DNA of 64,000 nucleotides from Burkholderia sp. FERM BP-3421 (GCF_028657905.1 NZ_CP117782.1:3100001-3164000); one strand, 5' to 3'; shown: positions 25,596 to 34,400, numbered from the stretch's first letter. Notes: generated by a model not told the origin, from the sequence alone. Translations and numbers: made by a program.

Positions 25596-27380
25596 ATGAA
25601 GACATTGATCCGCAACCGGCTGTTCTGGCTGTTCCTCGTGTTGCTGTTCGCGTTGCCGGTGCTGCCCGGCGTGCTGCGGGTGCCGGAATACTGGATCACC
25701 CTGCTGAACTACATCGGGTTGTATTCGATCGTCGCGATCGGGCTCGTGCTGTTGACGGGCATCGGCGGGATGACGAGCTTCGGGCAGGCGGCCTTCGTCG
25801 GCATCGGGGCCTATGCGACCGCCTACCTGACGACTGCCTGGGGGTGGTCGCCGTGGCTCGGGCTGCTCGCCGGCGTGGTGCTGACGGCGCTGATCGCGCT
25901 GCTGCTCGGCGCGGTGACGATGCGGCTGTCGGGCCATTTCCTGCCGCTCGGCACGATCGCATGGGGGCTCGCGTTGTTCTTCCTGTTCGGCAATCTCGAC
26001 CTGCTCGGCAAGTACGACGGGATCAACGGCATTCCCGCGCTGAGCGTGTTCGGCGTGACGCTCGACAGCGGGCGCGGCTTCTACTACCTGATCTGGGTCG
26101 TGGTGCTGGGCGCGGTGGTGTCGGTCCAGAACCTGCTGAACAGCCGGCCCGGCCGCGCGATCCGTGCGCTGCGCGGCGGCAGTGTAATGGCCGAGGCGAT
26201 GGGCGTGAACACCGCGTGGATGCGTGTCGTGATCTTCGTGTATGCCGCGGTGCTCGCATCGGTGTCCGGCTTCCTGTACGCGCACCTGCAGCGCGCGGTG
26301 AATCCGACGCCGTTCGGTTTGAACCACGGCATCGAATTCCTGTTCATGGCGGTGGTCGGCGGCGTGGCGCACGTGTGGGGCGCGGTGCTCGGCGCGGCGA
26401 TCCTCACCGTGCTGCAGGACTACCTGCAGACGCTGCTGCCGAAGCTGCTCGGCGAGGACGGCAACTTCGAGATCATCGTGTTCGGCGTGCTGATGGTGGT
26501 GCTGCTGCAGTATGCGCGGCAAGGCGTCTGGCCCTTTGTGGCCCGACTGTTTCCGCGCGAACCGGCTGCGATGGCGCCCGAACAGGCGGCGTCGCTGCCG
26601 CAGCGTGACAAGCCGCGCGCGGGCGATGCGCTGCTCGTCGTCGAGTGCGTGCGCAAGCAGTTCGGCGGGCTCGTCGCGGTCAACGACGTCAGCTTCGAGG
26701 TGAAGGCAGGGCAGATCATCGGCCTGATCGGCCCGAACGGCGCGGGCAAGTCGACCACATTCAATCTCGTGACGGGCGTGCTGCGGCCGACTTCCGGCTC
26801 GATCCGCTTCAGGGGCGAGCGGATCGATACGCTGGTTTCACGTGAAATCGTCGCGCGCGGGATTGGTCGAACGTTCCAGCACGTGAAGCTGCTGCCGTCG
26901 ATGAGCGTGCTCGAGAACGTCGCGTTGGGTGCGCATCTGCGCGGCTCGACCGGCGTGTGGCGCAGCATTGCCCGGCTGAATGCGGTCGAGGAGGCGCGCC
27001 TGATGGCCGAAGCGGCGCGTCAGATCCGACGCGTTGGGCTCGAAGCGCACATGCACGACGAGGCCGGCAGCCTCGCGCTCGGGCAGCAGCGGATCCTGGA
27101 GATCGCGCGTGCGCTGTGCTGCGATCCGACCTTGCTGTTGCTGGACGAGCCGGCCGCCGGCCTGCGTTACCAGGAGAAGCAGCAACTGGCGGACCTGCTG
27201 CGCAGGCTTCGGGCGGAGGGCATGAGCGTGCTGCTGGTGGAGCACGACATGGATTTCGTGATGAATCTCACCGACCGGCTGGTCGTGATGGAATTCGGTA
27301 CGCGGATCGCGGAAGGCTTGCCGGAGGAGGTCCAGAAAGACCCGGCGGTGCTGGAAGCTTATCTCGGCGGGGTGGAATGA
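25596..27380 (+). CDS. livMG: Fused ABC permease and ATP-binding protein (LivM-LivG fusion)
   Basis: 594 residues in one uninterrupted frame. Residues 1-325 are a LivM permease (GIGGMTSFGQAAFVGIGAYATAY; AIRALRGGSVMAEAMGVN). A 20-residue linker follows (EPAAMAPEQAASLPQRDK). Residues about 346-594 are a full LivG ATPase with Walker A GPNGAGKST, signature LALGQQRILEIARAL and Walker B LLLLDEPAAGLR. I recall such fusions from Burkholderiaceae. The coding sequence includes a parS-like site at 26834. It overlaps the following livF by four bases. Confidence 0.93.
   Translation: MKTLIRNRLFWLFLVLLFALPVLPGVLRVPEYWITLLNYIGLYSIVAIGLVLLTGIGGMTSFGQAAFVGIGAYATAYLTTAWGWSPWLGLLAGVVLTALIALLLGAVTMRLSGHFLPLGTIAWGLALFFLFGNLDLLGKYDGINGIPALSVFGVTLDSGRGFYYLIWVVVLGAVVSVQNLLNSRPGRAIRALRGGSVMAEAMGVNTAWMRVVIFVYAAVLASVSGFLYAHLQRAVNPTPFGLNHGIEFLFMAVVGGVAHVWGAVLGAAILTVLQDYLQTLLPKLLGEDGNFEIIVFGVLMVVLLQYARQGVWPFVARLFPREPAAMAPEQAASLPQRDKPRAGDALLVVECVRKQFGGLVAVNDVSFEVKAGQIIGLIGPNGAGKSTTFNLVTGVLRPTSGSIRFRGERIDTLVSREIVARGIGRTFQHVKLLPSMSVLENVALGAHLRGSTGVWRSIARLNAVEEARLMAEAARQIRRVGLEAHMHDEAGSLALGQQRILEIARALCCDPTLLLLDEPAAGLRYQEKQQLADLLRRLRAEGMSVLLVEHDMDFVMNLTDRLVVMEFGTRIAEGLPEEVQKDPAVLEAYLGGVE
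26834..26849. other. parS: Candidate parS site (weak), inside livMG
   Basis: GGTTTCACGTGAAATC matches the universal parS TGTTTCACGTGAAACA at 13 of 16 bases, including the full TTTCACGTGAAA core. It is read in frame as LVSREIV. It lies 1.3 kb from the perfect site at 28169. Confidence 0.6.
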
Positions 27381-28138
27381 TGACGCAGCAGGCAACGACG
27401 CCGATTCTCGACGTGCGGGACCTCTCGGTGCGCTACGGCAAGGTCGAGGCGCTGCATGGCGCGGCGATCGCGGTCGGGGCAGGGCAGATCGTCAGCGTGA
27501 TCGGCCCGAACGGCGCGGGCAAATCGACGCTGCTCAATGCGCTCATGGGCGCACTGCCGGCCAGCGGTCATGCGGATGGGGCGGTGCGCTACCGCGGCGA
27601 ACAGGTCGAGCGGCTGCCCGTCGAGCAGCGGGTGGCGCGCGGGATGTGCCTCGTGCCGGAGAAGCGCGAGCTGTTTGCGTCGATGTCGGTCGAGGACAAC
27701 CTTGTGCTCGGCGCATACCGCCGCAAGCGCGCCGGGGACGCGCGCTTTCTCGATCAGCTCGATCCGGTGTTCTCGTTGTTTCCACGGCTCAAGGAACGGC
27801 GGCGTCAGGCGGCCGGCACGCTGTCCGGCGGGGAGCGGCAGATGCTGGCGGTCGGCCGTGCGTTGATGGGAAAGCCGGACTTGCTGATGCTCGATGAGCC
27901 GAGCCTTGGTCTGGCCCCGCTGATCGTGAAGGAGATCTTCCATATCATCAGCGCGCTGCGCAGCACCGGGGTCGCGACGCTGTTGATCGAGCAGAACGCC
28001 CGGGCCGCGTTGCAGATCTCCGACTACGCCTATGTGCTGGAGACCGGCGAGTTCGCCTTGGAGGGGCCGGCGGCGCAGTTGGCGCGCAATCCACGGGTGA
28101 TCGAAACCTACCTGGGCCTGGCCAGGAAGTCGGCCTAG
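27377..28138 (+). CDS. livF: Branched-chain amino acid ABC transporter ATP-binding protein (LivF-like)
   Basis: 253 residues, overlapping the livMG stop by four bases. It has canonical Walker A GPNGAGKST, signature LSGGERQMLAVGRAL, Walker B LLMLDEPSLGLAP and the LivF end NPRVIETYLG. Unlike the livF at 17738, its Walker A lysine is present. It is the last gene of the operon, which ends in the parS-bearing palindrome at 28164-28194. Confidence 0.94.
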   Translation: MMTQQATTPILDVRDLSVRYGKVEALHGAAIAVGAGQIVSVIGPNGAGKSTLLNALMGALPASGHADGAVRYRGEQVERLPVEQRVARGMCLVPEKRELFASMSVEDNLVLGAYRRKRAGDARFLDQLDPVFSLFPRLKERRRQAAGTLSGGERQMLAVGRALMGKPDLLMLDEPSLGLAPLIVKEIFHIISALRSTGVATLLIEQNARAALQISDYAYVLETGEFALEGPAAQLARNPRVIETYLGLARKSA

Positions 28139-28163
28139 GCGATCGCCGGGTGTTGGAAAAAGG

Positions 28164-28194
28164 CGGCGTGTTTCACGTGAAACACGCCGTTTTT
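28164..28194 (+). terminator. Terminator-like palindrome containing a perfect parS
   Basis: Positions 28164-28189 are a perfect 26-bp palindrome with arms CGGCGTGTTTCAC and GTGAAACACGCCG, followed by five T (28190-28194). It lies 26 bp after the livF stop. The outer five base pairs on each side extend parS into a GC-rich stem. A spacer-free palindrome needs a small internal loop to fold as RNA. Confidence 0.7.
28169..28184. other. parS: parS site, perfect match
   Basis: TGTTTCACGTGAAACA is identical to the universal parS bound by ParB, the centromere of parABS partition systems. It is 118 bp upstream of mnmG and 2.8 kb from parA. ParB loads and spreads from such sites to form the segregation complex near the origin. 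Confidence 0.95.
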
Positions 28195-28217
28195 GTTGGT
28201 TGGCCATTCGGATGAAA

Positions 28218-28245
28218 TTCGGGCCAAAAGCGAACCCGCTATAAT
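28218..28245 (+). promoter_or_regulatory. Probable mnmG promoter
   Basis: A perfect -10 TATAAT (28240-28245) lies 57 bp before the mnmG start, with a poor -35 (TTCGGG, 28218-28223) at 16-bp spacing. Confidence 0.6.
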
Positions 28246-28301
28246 TCGCCCCATACATTTCTCTGAAGGTTCGTGCGCGGCCCCCTCGCACGAAGTCCGC
28301 A

Positions 28302-30275
28302 ATGCTTTTTCCCACTGAATTCGACGTAATCGTTGTCGGCGGCGGTCACGCCGGCACGGAAGCCGCTTTGGCGTCCGCCCGCATGGGCGTCAAGACGCTG
28401 CTGCTGACCCACAACATCGAGACGCTCGGGCAGATGAGCTGCAACCCGTCGATCGGCGGGATCGGCAAGGGTCATCTGGTCAAGGAAGTCGATGCCCTGG
28501 GCGGGGCGATGGCTGCCGCCACGGACGAAAGCGGTATCCAGTTCCGTATCTTGAACTCGTCCAAGGGGCCGGCGGTCCGCGCGACGCGCGCCCAGGCCGA
28601 TCGCTTGCTGTACAAGCAGGCAATCCGGCACCGGCTCGAGAATCAGCCCAACCTGTGGCTGTTTCAGCAGGCAGTCGACGACCTGATCGTCGAAGGCGAT
28701 CGCGTGGTCGGCGCGGTCACGCAGATCGGCATTCGCTTTCTCGCCAAGGCAGTGGTGCTCACGGCCGGGACCTTCCTCGACGGCAAGATCCACGTTGGCT
28801 TGAACAACTACACAGGCGGCCGCGCGGGCGATCCGGCGGCGGTCTCGCTGTCGGCGCGCCTGAAGGAATTGAAGCTGCCGCAAGGGCGCCTCAAGACTGG
28901 AACGCCGCCGCGCATCGACGGCCGAACGATCGATTTCTCGAAGCTGGAAGAGCAGCCCGGCGATCTGGATCCGATTCCTGTGTTCTCGTTCCTCGGCCGG
29001 GTGGAACAGCATCCGCAGCAAATGCCGTGCTGGGTCACACATACGAACGAACGCACGCACGACATCATCCGCGGTGGTCTCGACCGTTCGCCTATGTATA
29101 CAGGCGTGATCGAAGGCGTCGGGCCGCGCTACTGCCCGTCGATCGAGGACAAGATTCACCGTTTCGCCTCGAAGGACGCGCACCAGATCTTCCTGGAGCC
29201 GGAAGGGCTGACGACCAACGAGTTCTACCCGAATGGGATCTCGACGAGCCTGCCGTTCGATGTGCAGCTCGATCTCGTGCACTCGATGCGGGGTATGGAG
29301 CAGGCGCATATCCTGCGCCCGGGTTATGCGATCGAGTACGATTATTTCGATCCGCGCGGCCTGAAGGCATCACTCGAAACCAAGGTGATCAACGGCCTGT
29401 TTTTCGCGGGCCAGATCAACGGGACGACCGGGTACGAGGAAGCGGCGGCGCAAGGCTTGCTGGCCGGTATCAACGCGGGCCGCTATGCACAGGAGCAGGA
29501 CGCGTGGTGCCCGCGTCGCGATCAGGCCTATCTGGGCGTGCTGGTCGACGATCTGGTGACGCGTGGCGTGCTGGAGCCGTACCGGATGTTCACGAGCCGG
29601 GCCGAGTACCGGTTGAGCCTGCGCGAGGACAATGCCGACATGCGCCTGACCGAGATCGGGCGTGAGCTGGGCGTCGTGGACGACGCTCGCTGGGATGCAT
29701 TCAGCCGCAAGCGCGATGCTGTTTCACGTGAAACCGAACGCCTGCGCACGACCTGGGTAACGCCGAAGACCTTGCCGGCCGAAGAGGCGATGGCCTTGCT
29801 CGGCAAGCAGATCGATCACGAATACAGCCTGGCCGAGCTGCTGCGTCGCCCGGGTGTCAGCTACGAAGGCGTGTGCGGTTTGCGCAATGGCGAGTGTGGT
29901 CCGGCGGAAGCGCTGGCCGATGATCCGGTGTTGCTCGCACAGATCAACGAGCAGATCGAGATCGGGGTCAAGTATCAGGGTTACATCGAGCGTCAGGCGG
30001 ACGAGATCGAGCGCAATGGTGCACATGAAAACACCCGTCTGCCGGAAGGGCTCGATTACACCGAGGTGCGCGGTTTGTCGTTCGAGGCGAGCCAGAAGCT
30101 GAATCAATTCCGCCCGGAGACGATCGGGCAGGCCTCGCGTATTTCGGGCATCACGCCCGCGGCGATTTCGCTGCTCATGGTTCACTTGAAGCGCGGGCTG
30201 GGTAGACGCGGCAACGGGAAGGGCGCGGCATCCACGGCAGACACGGGGGGCGCGCAAGTCCCGACGCAGCAATGA
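28302..30275 (+). CDS. mnmG: tRNA uridine 5-carboxymethylaminomethyl modification enzyme
   Basis: 657 residues, slightly longer than E. coli MnmG (629). With MnmE, it installs the carboxymethylaminomethyl group on the wobble uridine of certain tRNAs, using FAD. The FAD motif VVGGGHAGTEAA is at residues 11-22. MnmG signatures CNPSIGGIGKGHLVKEVDALGG and the GQINGTTGYEEAAAQGLLAG block follow. The coding sequence carries a parS match at 29720. It overlaps rsmG by four bases and opens the mnmG-rsmG-parA-parB cluster found near many bacterial origins. Confidence 0.98.
   Translation: MLFPTEFDVIVVGGGHAGTEAALASARMGVKTLLLTHNIETLGQMSCNPSIGGIGKGHLVKEVDALGGAMAAATDESGIQFRILNSSKGPAVRATRAQADRLLYKQAIRHRLENQPNLWLFQQAVDDLIVEGDRVVGAVTQIGIRFLAKAVVLTAGTFLDGKIHVGLNNYTGGRAGDPAAVSLSARLKELKLPQGRLKTGTPPRIDGRTIDFSKLEEQPGDLDPIPVFSFLGRVEQHPQQMPCWVTHTNERTHDIIRGGLDRSPMYTGVIEGVGPRYCPSIEDKIHRFASKDAHQIFLEPEGLTTNEFYPNGISTSLPFDVQLDLVHSMRGMEQAHILRPGYAIEYDYFDPRGLKASLETKVINGLFFAGQINGTTGYEEAAAQGLLAGINAGRYAQEQDAWCPRRDQAYLGVLVDDLVTRGVLEPYRMFTSRAEYRLSLREDNADMRLTEIGRELGVVDDARWDAFSRKRDAVSRETERLRTTWVTPKTLPAEEAMALLGKQIDHEYSLAELLRRPGVSYEGVCGLRNGECGPAEALADDPVLLAQINEQIEIGVKYQGYIERQADEIERNGAHENTRLPEGLDYTEVRGLSFEASQKLNQFRPETIGQASRISGITPAAISLLMVHLKRGLGRRGNGKGAASTADTGGAQVPTQQ
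29720..29735. other. parS: parS site inside mnmG (15 of 16 bases)
   Basis: TGTTTCACGTGAAACC differs from consensus only at the last base. It is translated in frame as AVSRETE within MnmG, so both protein and partition functions constrain this stretch. Confidence 0.9.
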
Positions 30276-30961
30276 CGGCGCGCCATCCGTCATCCCAGGC
30301 CAGCCGGGAAGCGCTGGCGGCCATGTTGTCCGACGGCGCGCAGGCGCTGGGCGTCGCGCTGACCGATGAGCGGCACGGCAAGCTGCTCGACTATGTGGCG
30401 CTGCTCGCGAAATGGAATGCGGTCTACAACCTGACCGCGATTCGCGATCCGCGCCAGATGCTGATCCAGCACATTCTCGATTCGCTGTCGATCGTGCCGC
30501 ACCTGAGCCCGCGCGGCGCATCGTCCGTGCTGGACGTCGGTTCGGGCGGCGGTTTGCCCGGCATCGTGCTTGCGATCGTCTTGCCGGACTGGCAAGTCAC
30601 GCTCAACGACATCGTTCACAAGAAGTCCGCATTCCAGAACCAGGCGAAGGCCGAGCTGAAGCTCGGCAATCTGTCCGTGGTCACGGGCCGGGTGGAATCG
30701 TTGCGGCCGGGTGTCGAGGTGCCGAATAAATTCGATGCAATCGTCTCGCGGGCATTCGCGGATCTCTCCGACTTCGTTACACTTGCCCGGCATCTGGTTG
30801 CGCCGGGTGGGGCGATCTGGGCGATGAAGGGCGTGCATCCTGACGACGAGATCGCGCGCCTGCCGGATGGGGCGCACGTGAAGCAGACGATCCGTCTGGT
30901 CGTGCCGATGCTCGAGGCGGAGCGGCACATGATCCAAGTCGAGCTCGACGAAGCAATTTAA
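30272..30961 (+). CDS. rsmG: 16S rRNA (guanine-527-N7)-methyltransferase
   Basis: 229 residues. It methylates G527 of 16S rRNA using S-adenosylmethionine. The SAM-binding motif is VLDVGSGGGLPGIVLAI near residue 88, preceded by the family block LAKWNAVYNLTAIRDP. Its ATG overlaps the mnmG stop, so the two are translationally coupled. The N-terminal 20 residues are less conserved in type, so a slightly later start cannot be excluded. Confidence 0.97.
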   Translation: MTARHPSSQASREALAAMLSDGAQALGVALTDERHGKLLDYVALLAKWNAVYNLTAIRDPRQMLIQHILDSLSIVPHLSPRGASSVLDVGSGGGLPGIVLAIVLPDWQVTLNDIVHKKSAFQNQAKAELKLGNLSVVTGRVESLRPGVEVPNKFDAIVSRAFADLSDFVTLARHLVAPGGAIWAMKGVHPDDEIARLPDGAHVKQTIRLVVPMLEAERHMIQVELDEAI

Positions 30962-31015
30962 CCGGGGCGCGCTGTCGCGCCCGGACTGTTTGAAGTAAAG
31001 AGGGACACACCAACG

Positions 31016-31786
31016 ATGGCAAAGATCTTCTGCGTGGCGAACCAGAAGGGTGGCGTCGGCAAGACGACGACGACGGTCAATCTCGCCGCGAGCCTGGCGG
31101 CGCAGGATCAGCGCGTATTGCTGATCGACCTGGATCCGCAGGGCAATGCCACGATGGGCAGCGGGATCGACAAGGCGGAATGTGAATCGACCGTCTACGA
31201 GGTGCTGGTCGACGGCGTGACGGTTGTCGATGCGCGGGTGCGTCCGGAAGCGGTGAAGTACGACGTACTGCCGGCGAACCGCGAGCTGGCCGGTGCGGAA
31301 ATCGAGCTGGTGAGCATGGAGAACCGCGAGCGGCAGCTGAAAGCGGCGCTCGAGAAGGTCGAGGACGACTACGATTTCGTCCTCATCGATTGCCCGCCGG
31401 CCTTGTCGCTGCTGACGCTGAACGGCCTGTGCGCCGCGCACGGCGTGGTGATCCCGATGCAGTGCGAGTACTTCGCGCTGGAGGGGCTGTCGGATCTCGT
31501 CAATACGATCAAGCAGGTGCACGCGAACATGAACCGCGACCTGAAGGTGATCGGCCTGCTGCGCGTGATGTTCGATCCGCGCATCACGCTGCAGCAGCAG
31601 GTGTCGGACCAGCTGAAGGCGCACTTCGGCGACAAGGTGTTCGATGCGGTGATTCCGCGCAACGTGCGCCTGGCCGAGGCGCCCAGCTACGGGTTGCCGG
31701 GCGTGGTGTTCGATCGCGGCTCGCGCGGTGCGCAGGCCTATATTCAATTCGGCGCGGAAATGATCGAGCGGGTTCGCGCGCTGTAA
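31016..31786 (+). CDS. parA: Chromosome partitioning ATPase ParA (Soj)
   Basis: 256 residues. The deviant Walker A KGGVGKTTTTVNLAASLA lies at residues 10-27, with LLIDLDPQGNA and LIDCPPALSLLTLN as the following nucleotide-binding motifs. ParA binds DNA non-specifically in its ATP form and drives ParB-parS complexes apart. The short N-terminus without a specific DNA-binding domain is the chromosomal (type Ib-like) form. It lies 40 bp before parB. Confidence 0.98.
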   Translation: MAKIFCVANQKGGVGKTTTTVNLAASLAAQDQRVLLIDLDPQGNATMGSGIDKAECESTVYEVLVDGVTVVDARVRPEAVKYDVLPANRELAGAEIELVSMENRERQLKAALEKVEDDYDFVLIDCPPALSLLTLNGLCAAHGVVIPMQCEYFALEGLSDLVNTIKQVHANMNRDLKVIGLLRVMFDPRITLQQQVSDQLKAHFGDKVFDAVIPRNVRLAEAPSYGLPGVVFDRGSRGAQAYIQFGAEMIERVRAL

Positions 31787-31825
31787 GCGCGACGCCTTGG
31801 CAACGAGCGAATCGAGGAATACGAG

Positions 31826-32713
31826 ATGAATGCGGTAGCAAAGAAGAAGGGGCTGGGGCGCGGCCTGGAGGCGCTGCTCGGCGGCACCGCCGACATCACC
31901 GAGGCCGTCAAGATCGAGGGTGCGCCGAACGTGCTCGCGCTCGGCAAGCTGCAGGCGGGCAAGTATCAGCCGCGTACCCGCATGGACGAGGGCAGCCTGC
32001 AGGAGCTGGCCGCCAGCATTCGCGCGCAGGGGATCATGCAGCCGATCCTGGTGCGTCCGATTTCGTCTGATAAATTCGAAATCATCGCGGGGGAGCGTCG
32101 CTTCCGCGCGGCGCGCCTGGCGGGCCTCGAGGAAGTGCCGGTGCTGGTGAAGGATGTGTCGGATCAGGCCGCGGCGGCGATGGCGCTGATCGAGAACATC
32201 CAGCGCGAGGATCTGAACCCGCTCGAAGAAGCGCACGGCATCCAGCGCCTGCTCGACGAATTCGGTTTCACGCACGAGCAGGCGGCGGAGTCGGTCGGCC
32301 GTTCGCGCAGCGCGGTGTCGAACCTGCTGCGTCTGCTGAATCTCGCCAACCCCGTGCAGACGATGCTGCTCGCGGGCGATCTCGACATGGGGCATGCGCG
32401 CGCGCTGCTCGCCGTCGACGCGGCGACGCAGATCACGCTGGCGCACCAGGTCGTCAACAAGCGGATGTCGGTGCGCGAGACGGAGAAGCTCGTCACGCAC
32501 ACGACGAAGGCGGAGCCTGCCGTCAAGGCGCGCGCGAAGGACGACGGCGGTCGCGATACCCGCCGTCTCGAAGAGGAGCTGTCTGATCTGCTCGCATCGA
32601 ACGTGAAGATCAAGGTCGGGCGTCGCGGCCGCGGGCAGCTGACGATCGATTTCGGCGACCTCGACGCGCTCGAAGGGATTCTCGTGCGCTTGCGTGGCAA
32701 CGTCGCCGCGTGA
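31826..32713 (+). CDS. parB: Chromosome partitioning protein ParB (Spo0J)
   Basis: 295 residues. The N-terminal CTPase/arginine patch GERRFRAARLAG and ENIQREDLNPLEEA are present. The HTH (FTHEQAAESVGRSRSAVSNLLRLLNL) recognises parS, and the C-terminal dimer domain ends the protein. Three parS-like sites lie within 5 kb upstream (26834, 28169, 29720). A lysine-rich start (KKKGLGRGLEALLGG) is typical. Confidence 0.98.
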   Translation: MNAVAKKKGLGRGLEALLGGTADITEAVKIEGAPNVLALGKLQAGKYQPRTRMDEGSLQELAASIRAQGIMQPILVRPISSDKFEIIAGERRFRAARLAGLEEVPVLVKDVSDQAAAAMALIENIQREDLNPLEEAHGIQRLLDEFGFTHEQAAESVGRSRSAVSNLLRLLNLANPVQTMLLAGDLDMGHARALLAVDAATQITLAHQVVNKRMSVRETEKLVTHTTKAEPAVKARAKDDGGRDTRRLEEELSDLLASNVKIKVGRRGRGQLTIDFGDLDALEGILVRLRGNVAA

Positions 32714-32723
32714 CCGCGCACGT

Positions 32724-33854
32724 ATGACGTCGGCGGTCGCGCGCGCGCTCGGCGGTCTCGCCGGGCTCGTCCGCCGCGAGCCGATCCTGTCGATCCTGGT
32801 GGTCGCGCTGCTTGCGCTGCAGGCGGTGCGTCCGCTGCCGGCGGCCGCGCTCGCGCGGCTCGTCGACTGGCAGACGGTGGCGACGCTGGCCGGCCTGCTG
32901 ATGCTGACCAAGGCGCTCGAATTATCAGGATTCCTGATGTGGCTCGCGCACCGCATCGTGCGGCGCGTGCGCTCGGAGCGGGCTTTGGCTGCGTTGCTCG
33001 TGGTGTTCGCGGCGGCGCTGTCGCTGTGGTTGACCAACGATGTCGCGTTGTTCGTCGTGATCCCGCTCGTCGTCTCGCTGCGCGCGCTGACGCCCTTGCC
33101 GTTCCGGCGGCTCGTGATCCACATCGCGATCGCGGTCAACGCGGGCGCGATCGCCACGCCGTTCGGCAATCCCCAGAATCTTTTTCTATGGCAGTTGAGC
33201 GGCGTGTCGTTCGGTCGCTTCGTGGTCACGCTCGGGCCGCTTGCGCTCGCGCTGATGGCCTTGCTGCTCGTGCTGACGGCGTGCGCGTTTCGCGCGAAGC
33301 CTCTCGATCTGTCGGGCGATGTCGTCGCGCTGCCGGTGCAGCGCATGCACGCGCTGATCGCCGTGGCGTTGTTCGCCGCGTTCGTGCCGCTCGCCGATGC
33401 GCATCATCCGTTGCCCGGCCTGCTCGGCGTGGCGATCGTGCTGTTCGTCATGAGGCGCGATGCCGTCCTGAAGATCGACTGGTTGCTGCTGCTGATTTTC
33501 GTGCTGATGTTCGTCGTGCTGCGCAGCGCGGCCGCGCTGCCCGTCGTGCACGAGACGATCGCAGGCACTCATCTCGATTCGCCGCTGCGCGTGTTCTTGG
33601 CGGGGGCCGTGCTGTCGCAGGGCATCAGCAACGTGCCGGCGGCGATCCTGCTGTCGGAATTCACGCGCGACTGGCGTGCCCTGGCATTCGGCGTGTCGGT
33701 CGGCGGCTTTGGTCTCGCGATCGGCTCGCTCGCGAACCTGATTGCCGTGCGCCTCGCGAAGGAGCCGCGCATGTGGCTGCCGTTCCACCTCGTGTCGATT
33801 CCGTTCGCGCTGGCGAGCGCGGCGCTGGGGGCGTGGCTGCTGCTTCATGGCTGA
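32724..33854 (+). CDS. SLC13/ArsB-like anion permease
   Basis: 376 residues with about ten membrane helices, starting MTSAVARAL ten bases after the parB stop. The ion-transporter superfamily signature is visible twice: NAGAIATPFGNPQNLFLW and the repeat-like LSQGISNVPAAILLSEF. These fit citrate/anion transporters of the SLC13 or CitMHS type. It could take up or expel a dicarboxylate or inorganic anion. It may be co-transcribed with parB, but has no functional link to partition. Confidence 0.85.
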   Translation: MTSAVARALGGLAGLVRREPILSILVVALLALQAVRPLPAAALARLVDWQTVATLAGLLMLTKALELSGFLMWLAHRIVRRVRSERALAALLVVFAAALSLWLTNDVALFVVIPLVVSLRALTPLPFRRLVIHIAIAVNAGAIATPFGNPQNLFLWQLSGVSFGRFVVTLGPLALALMALLLVLTACAFRAKPLDLSGDVVALPVQRMHALIAVALFAAFVPLADAHHPLPGLLGVAIVLFVMRRDAVLKIDWLLLLIFVLMFVVLRSAAALPVVHETIAGTHLDSPLRVFLAGAVLSQGISNVPAAILLSEFTRDWRALAFGVSVGGFGLAIGSLANLIAVRLAKEPRMWLPFHLVSIPFALASAALGAWLLLHG

Positions 33855-34293
33855 GCGTGGCGGCAGAGGTGTGCGGGCCGGATCGCGAGGGCGGGGCACA
33901 GCGTGGGTCGCGATTGCGCGTCACGGGCGGCGGGGCGATTCACGGCGCATCGGCCGGACTGTGGCGGTGTGACAACTGATGCCCGGCATCGGTGTGTTCG
34001 CAGTCGGGCGATCGCATGGGGTGCCGACGGCCGGCGTGCTGCCCGCATGCGGCCCGCGATGCTCGTCCTGTGCATTGCCTTGAATGGCTTCAGGCCGCGA
34101 CAGCGCGGCAAATCTTCCCGACCGCGCCCGTCGCAGCGCATATCGAGCGACGTTTCCGCTGTTTCCATGCTTGCCGGAATTTTTCGGGCATCCAATACCG
34201 GCGCAAAAATCCGCCCCATTGTGCGTTGCCGGCCGGCGTGTTTTTCACATGATGATGTGGCGTTTCGCGCAGATTTTTGTCGTGTCTAAAGCC
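33855..34293. other. Gene-free stretch before the atp promoter
   Basis: I see no credible gene here. Several short open frames exist but lack start signals and family resemblance. The right end becomes AT-richer (34170-34330), leading into the atp promoter. Confidence 0.5.
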
Positions 34294-34322
34294 TTGAATC
34301 ACCTGCAACTATCGCTTACAAT
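34294..34322 (+). promoter_or_regulatory. atp operon promoter (sigma-70 type)
   Basis: TTGAAT (34294-34299), a 17-bp spacer and TACAAT (34317-34322) lie 79 bp before atpI. The resemblance to TTGACA/TATAAT is close with ideal spacing. Confidence 0.8.
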
Positions 34323-34348
34323 CGCCCGGATTTGTTAGCTAGGCACCC

Positions 34349-34362
34349 CCGAAAGCTTTCGG
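34349..34362. promoter_or_regulatory. 14-bp palindrome in the atp leader
   Basis: CCGAAAGCTTTCGG is a perfect palindrome about 27 bp downstream of the -10 box and 39 bp before atpI. It is surrounded by CCCCC and GGGG tracts that could lengthen an RNA hairpin. A role in mRNA stability or regulation is possible. Confidence 0.45.
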
Positions 34363-34400
34363 AAAGTTTGGGGCGGACTGAGATTTTGCGGAAGGTTGCG

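Noticed and set aside
25596..27380. Frameshift or missed stop joining livM and livG
   Set aside because: The frame is continuous with a plausible linker and normal codon use, and both domains are complete.
33855..34400. Short open frames between the anion permease and atpI
   Set aside because: They lack ribosome-binding sites and family resemblance, and the region contains the atp promoter.
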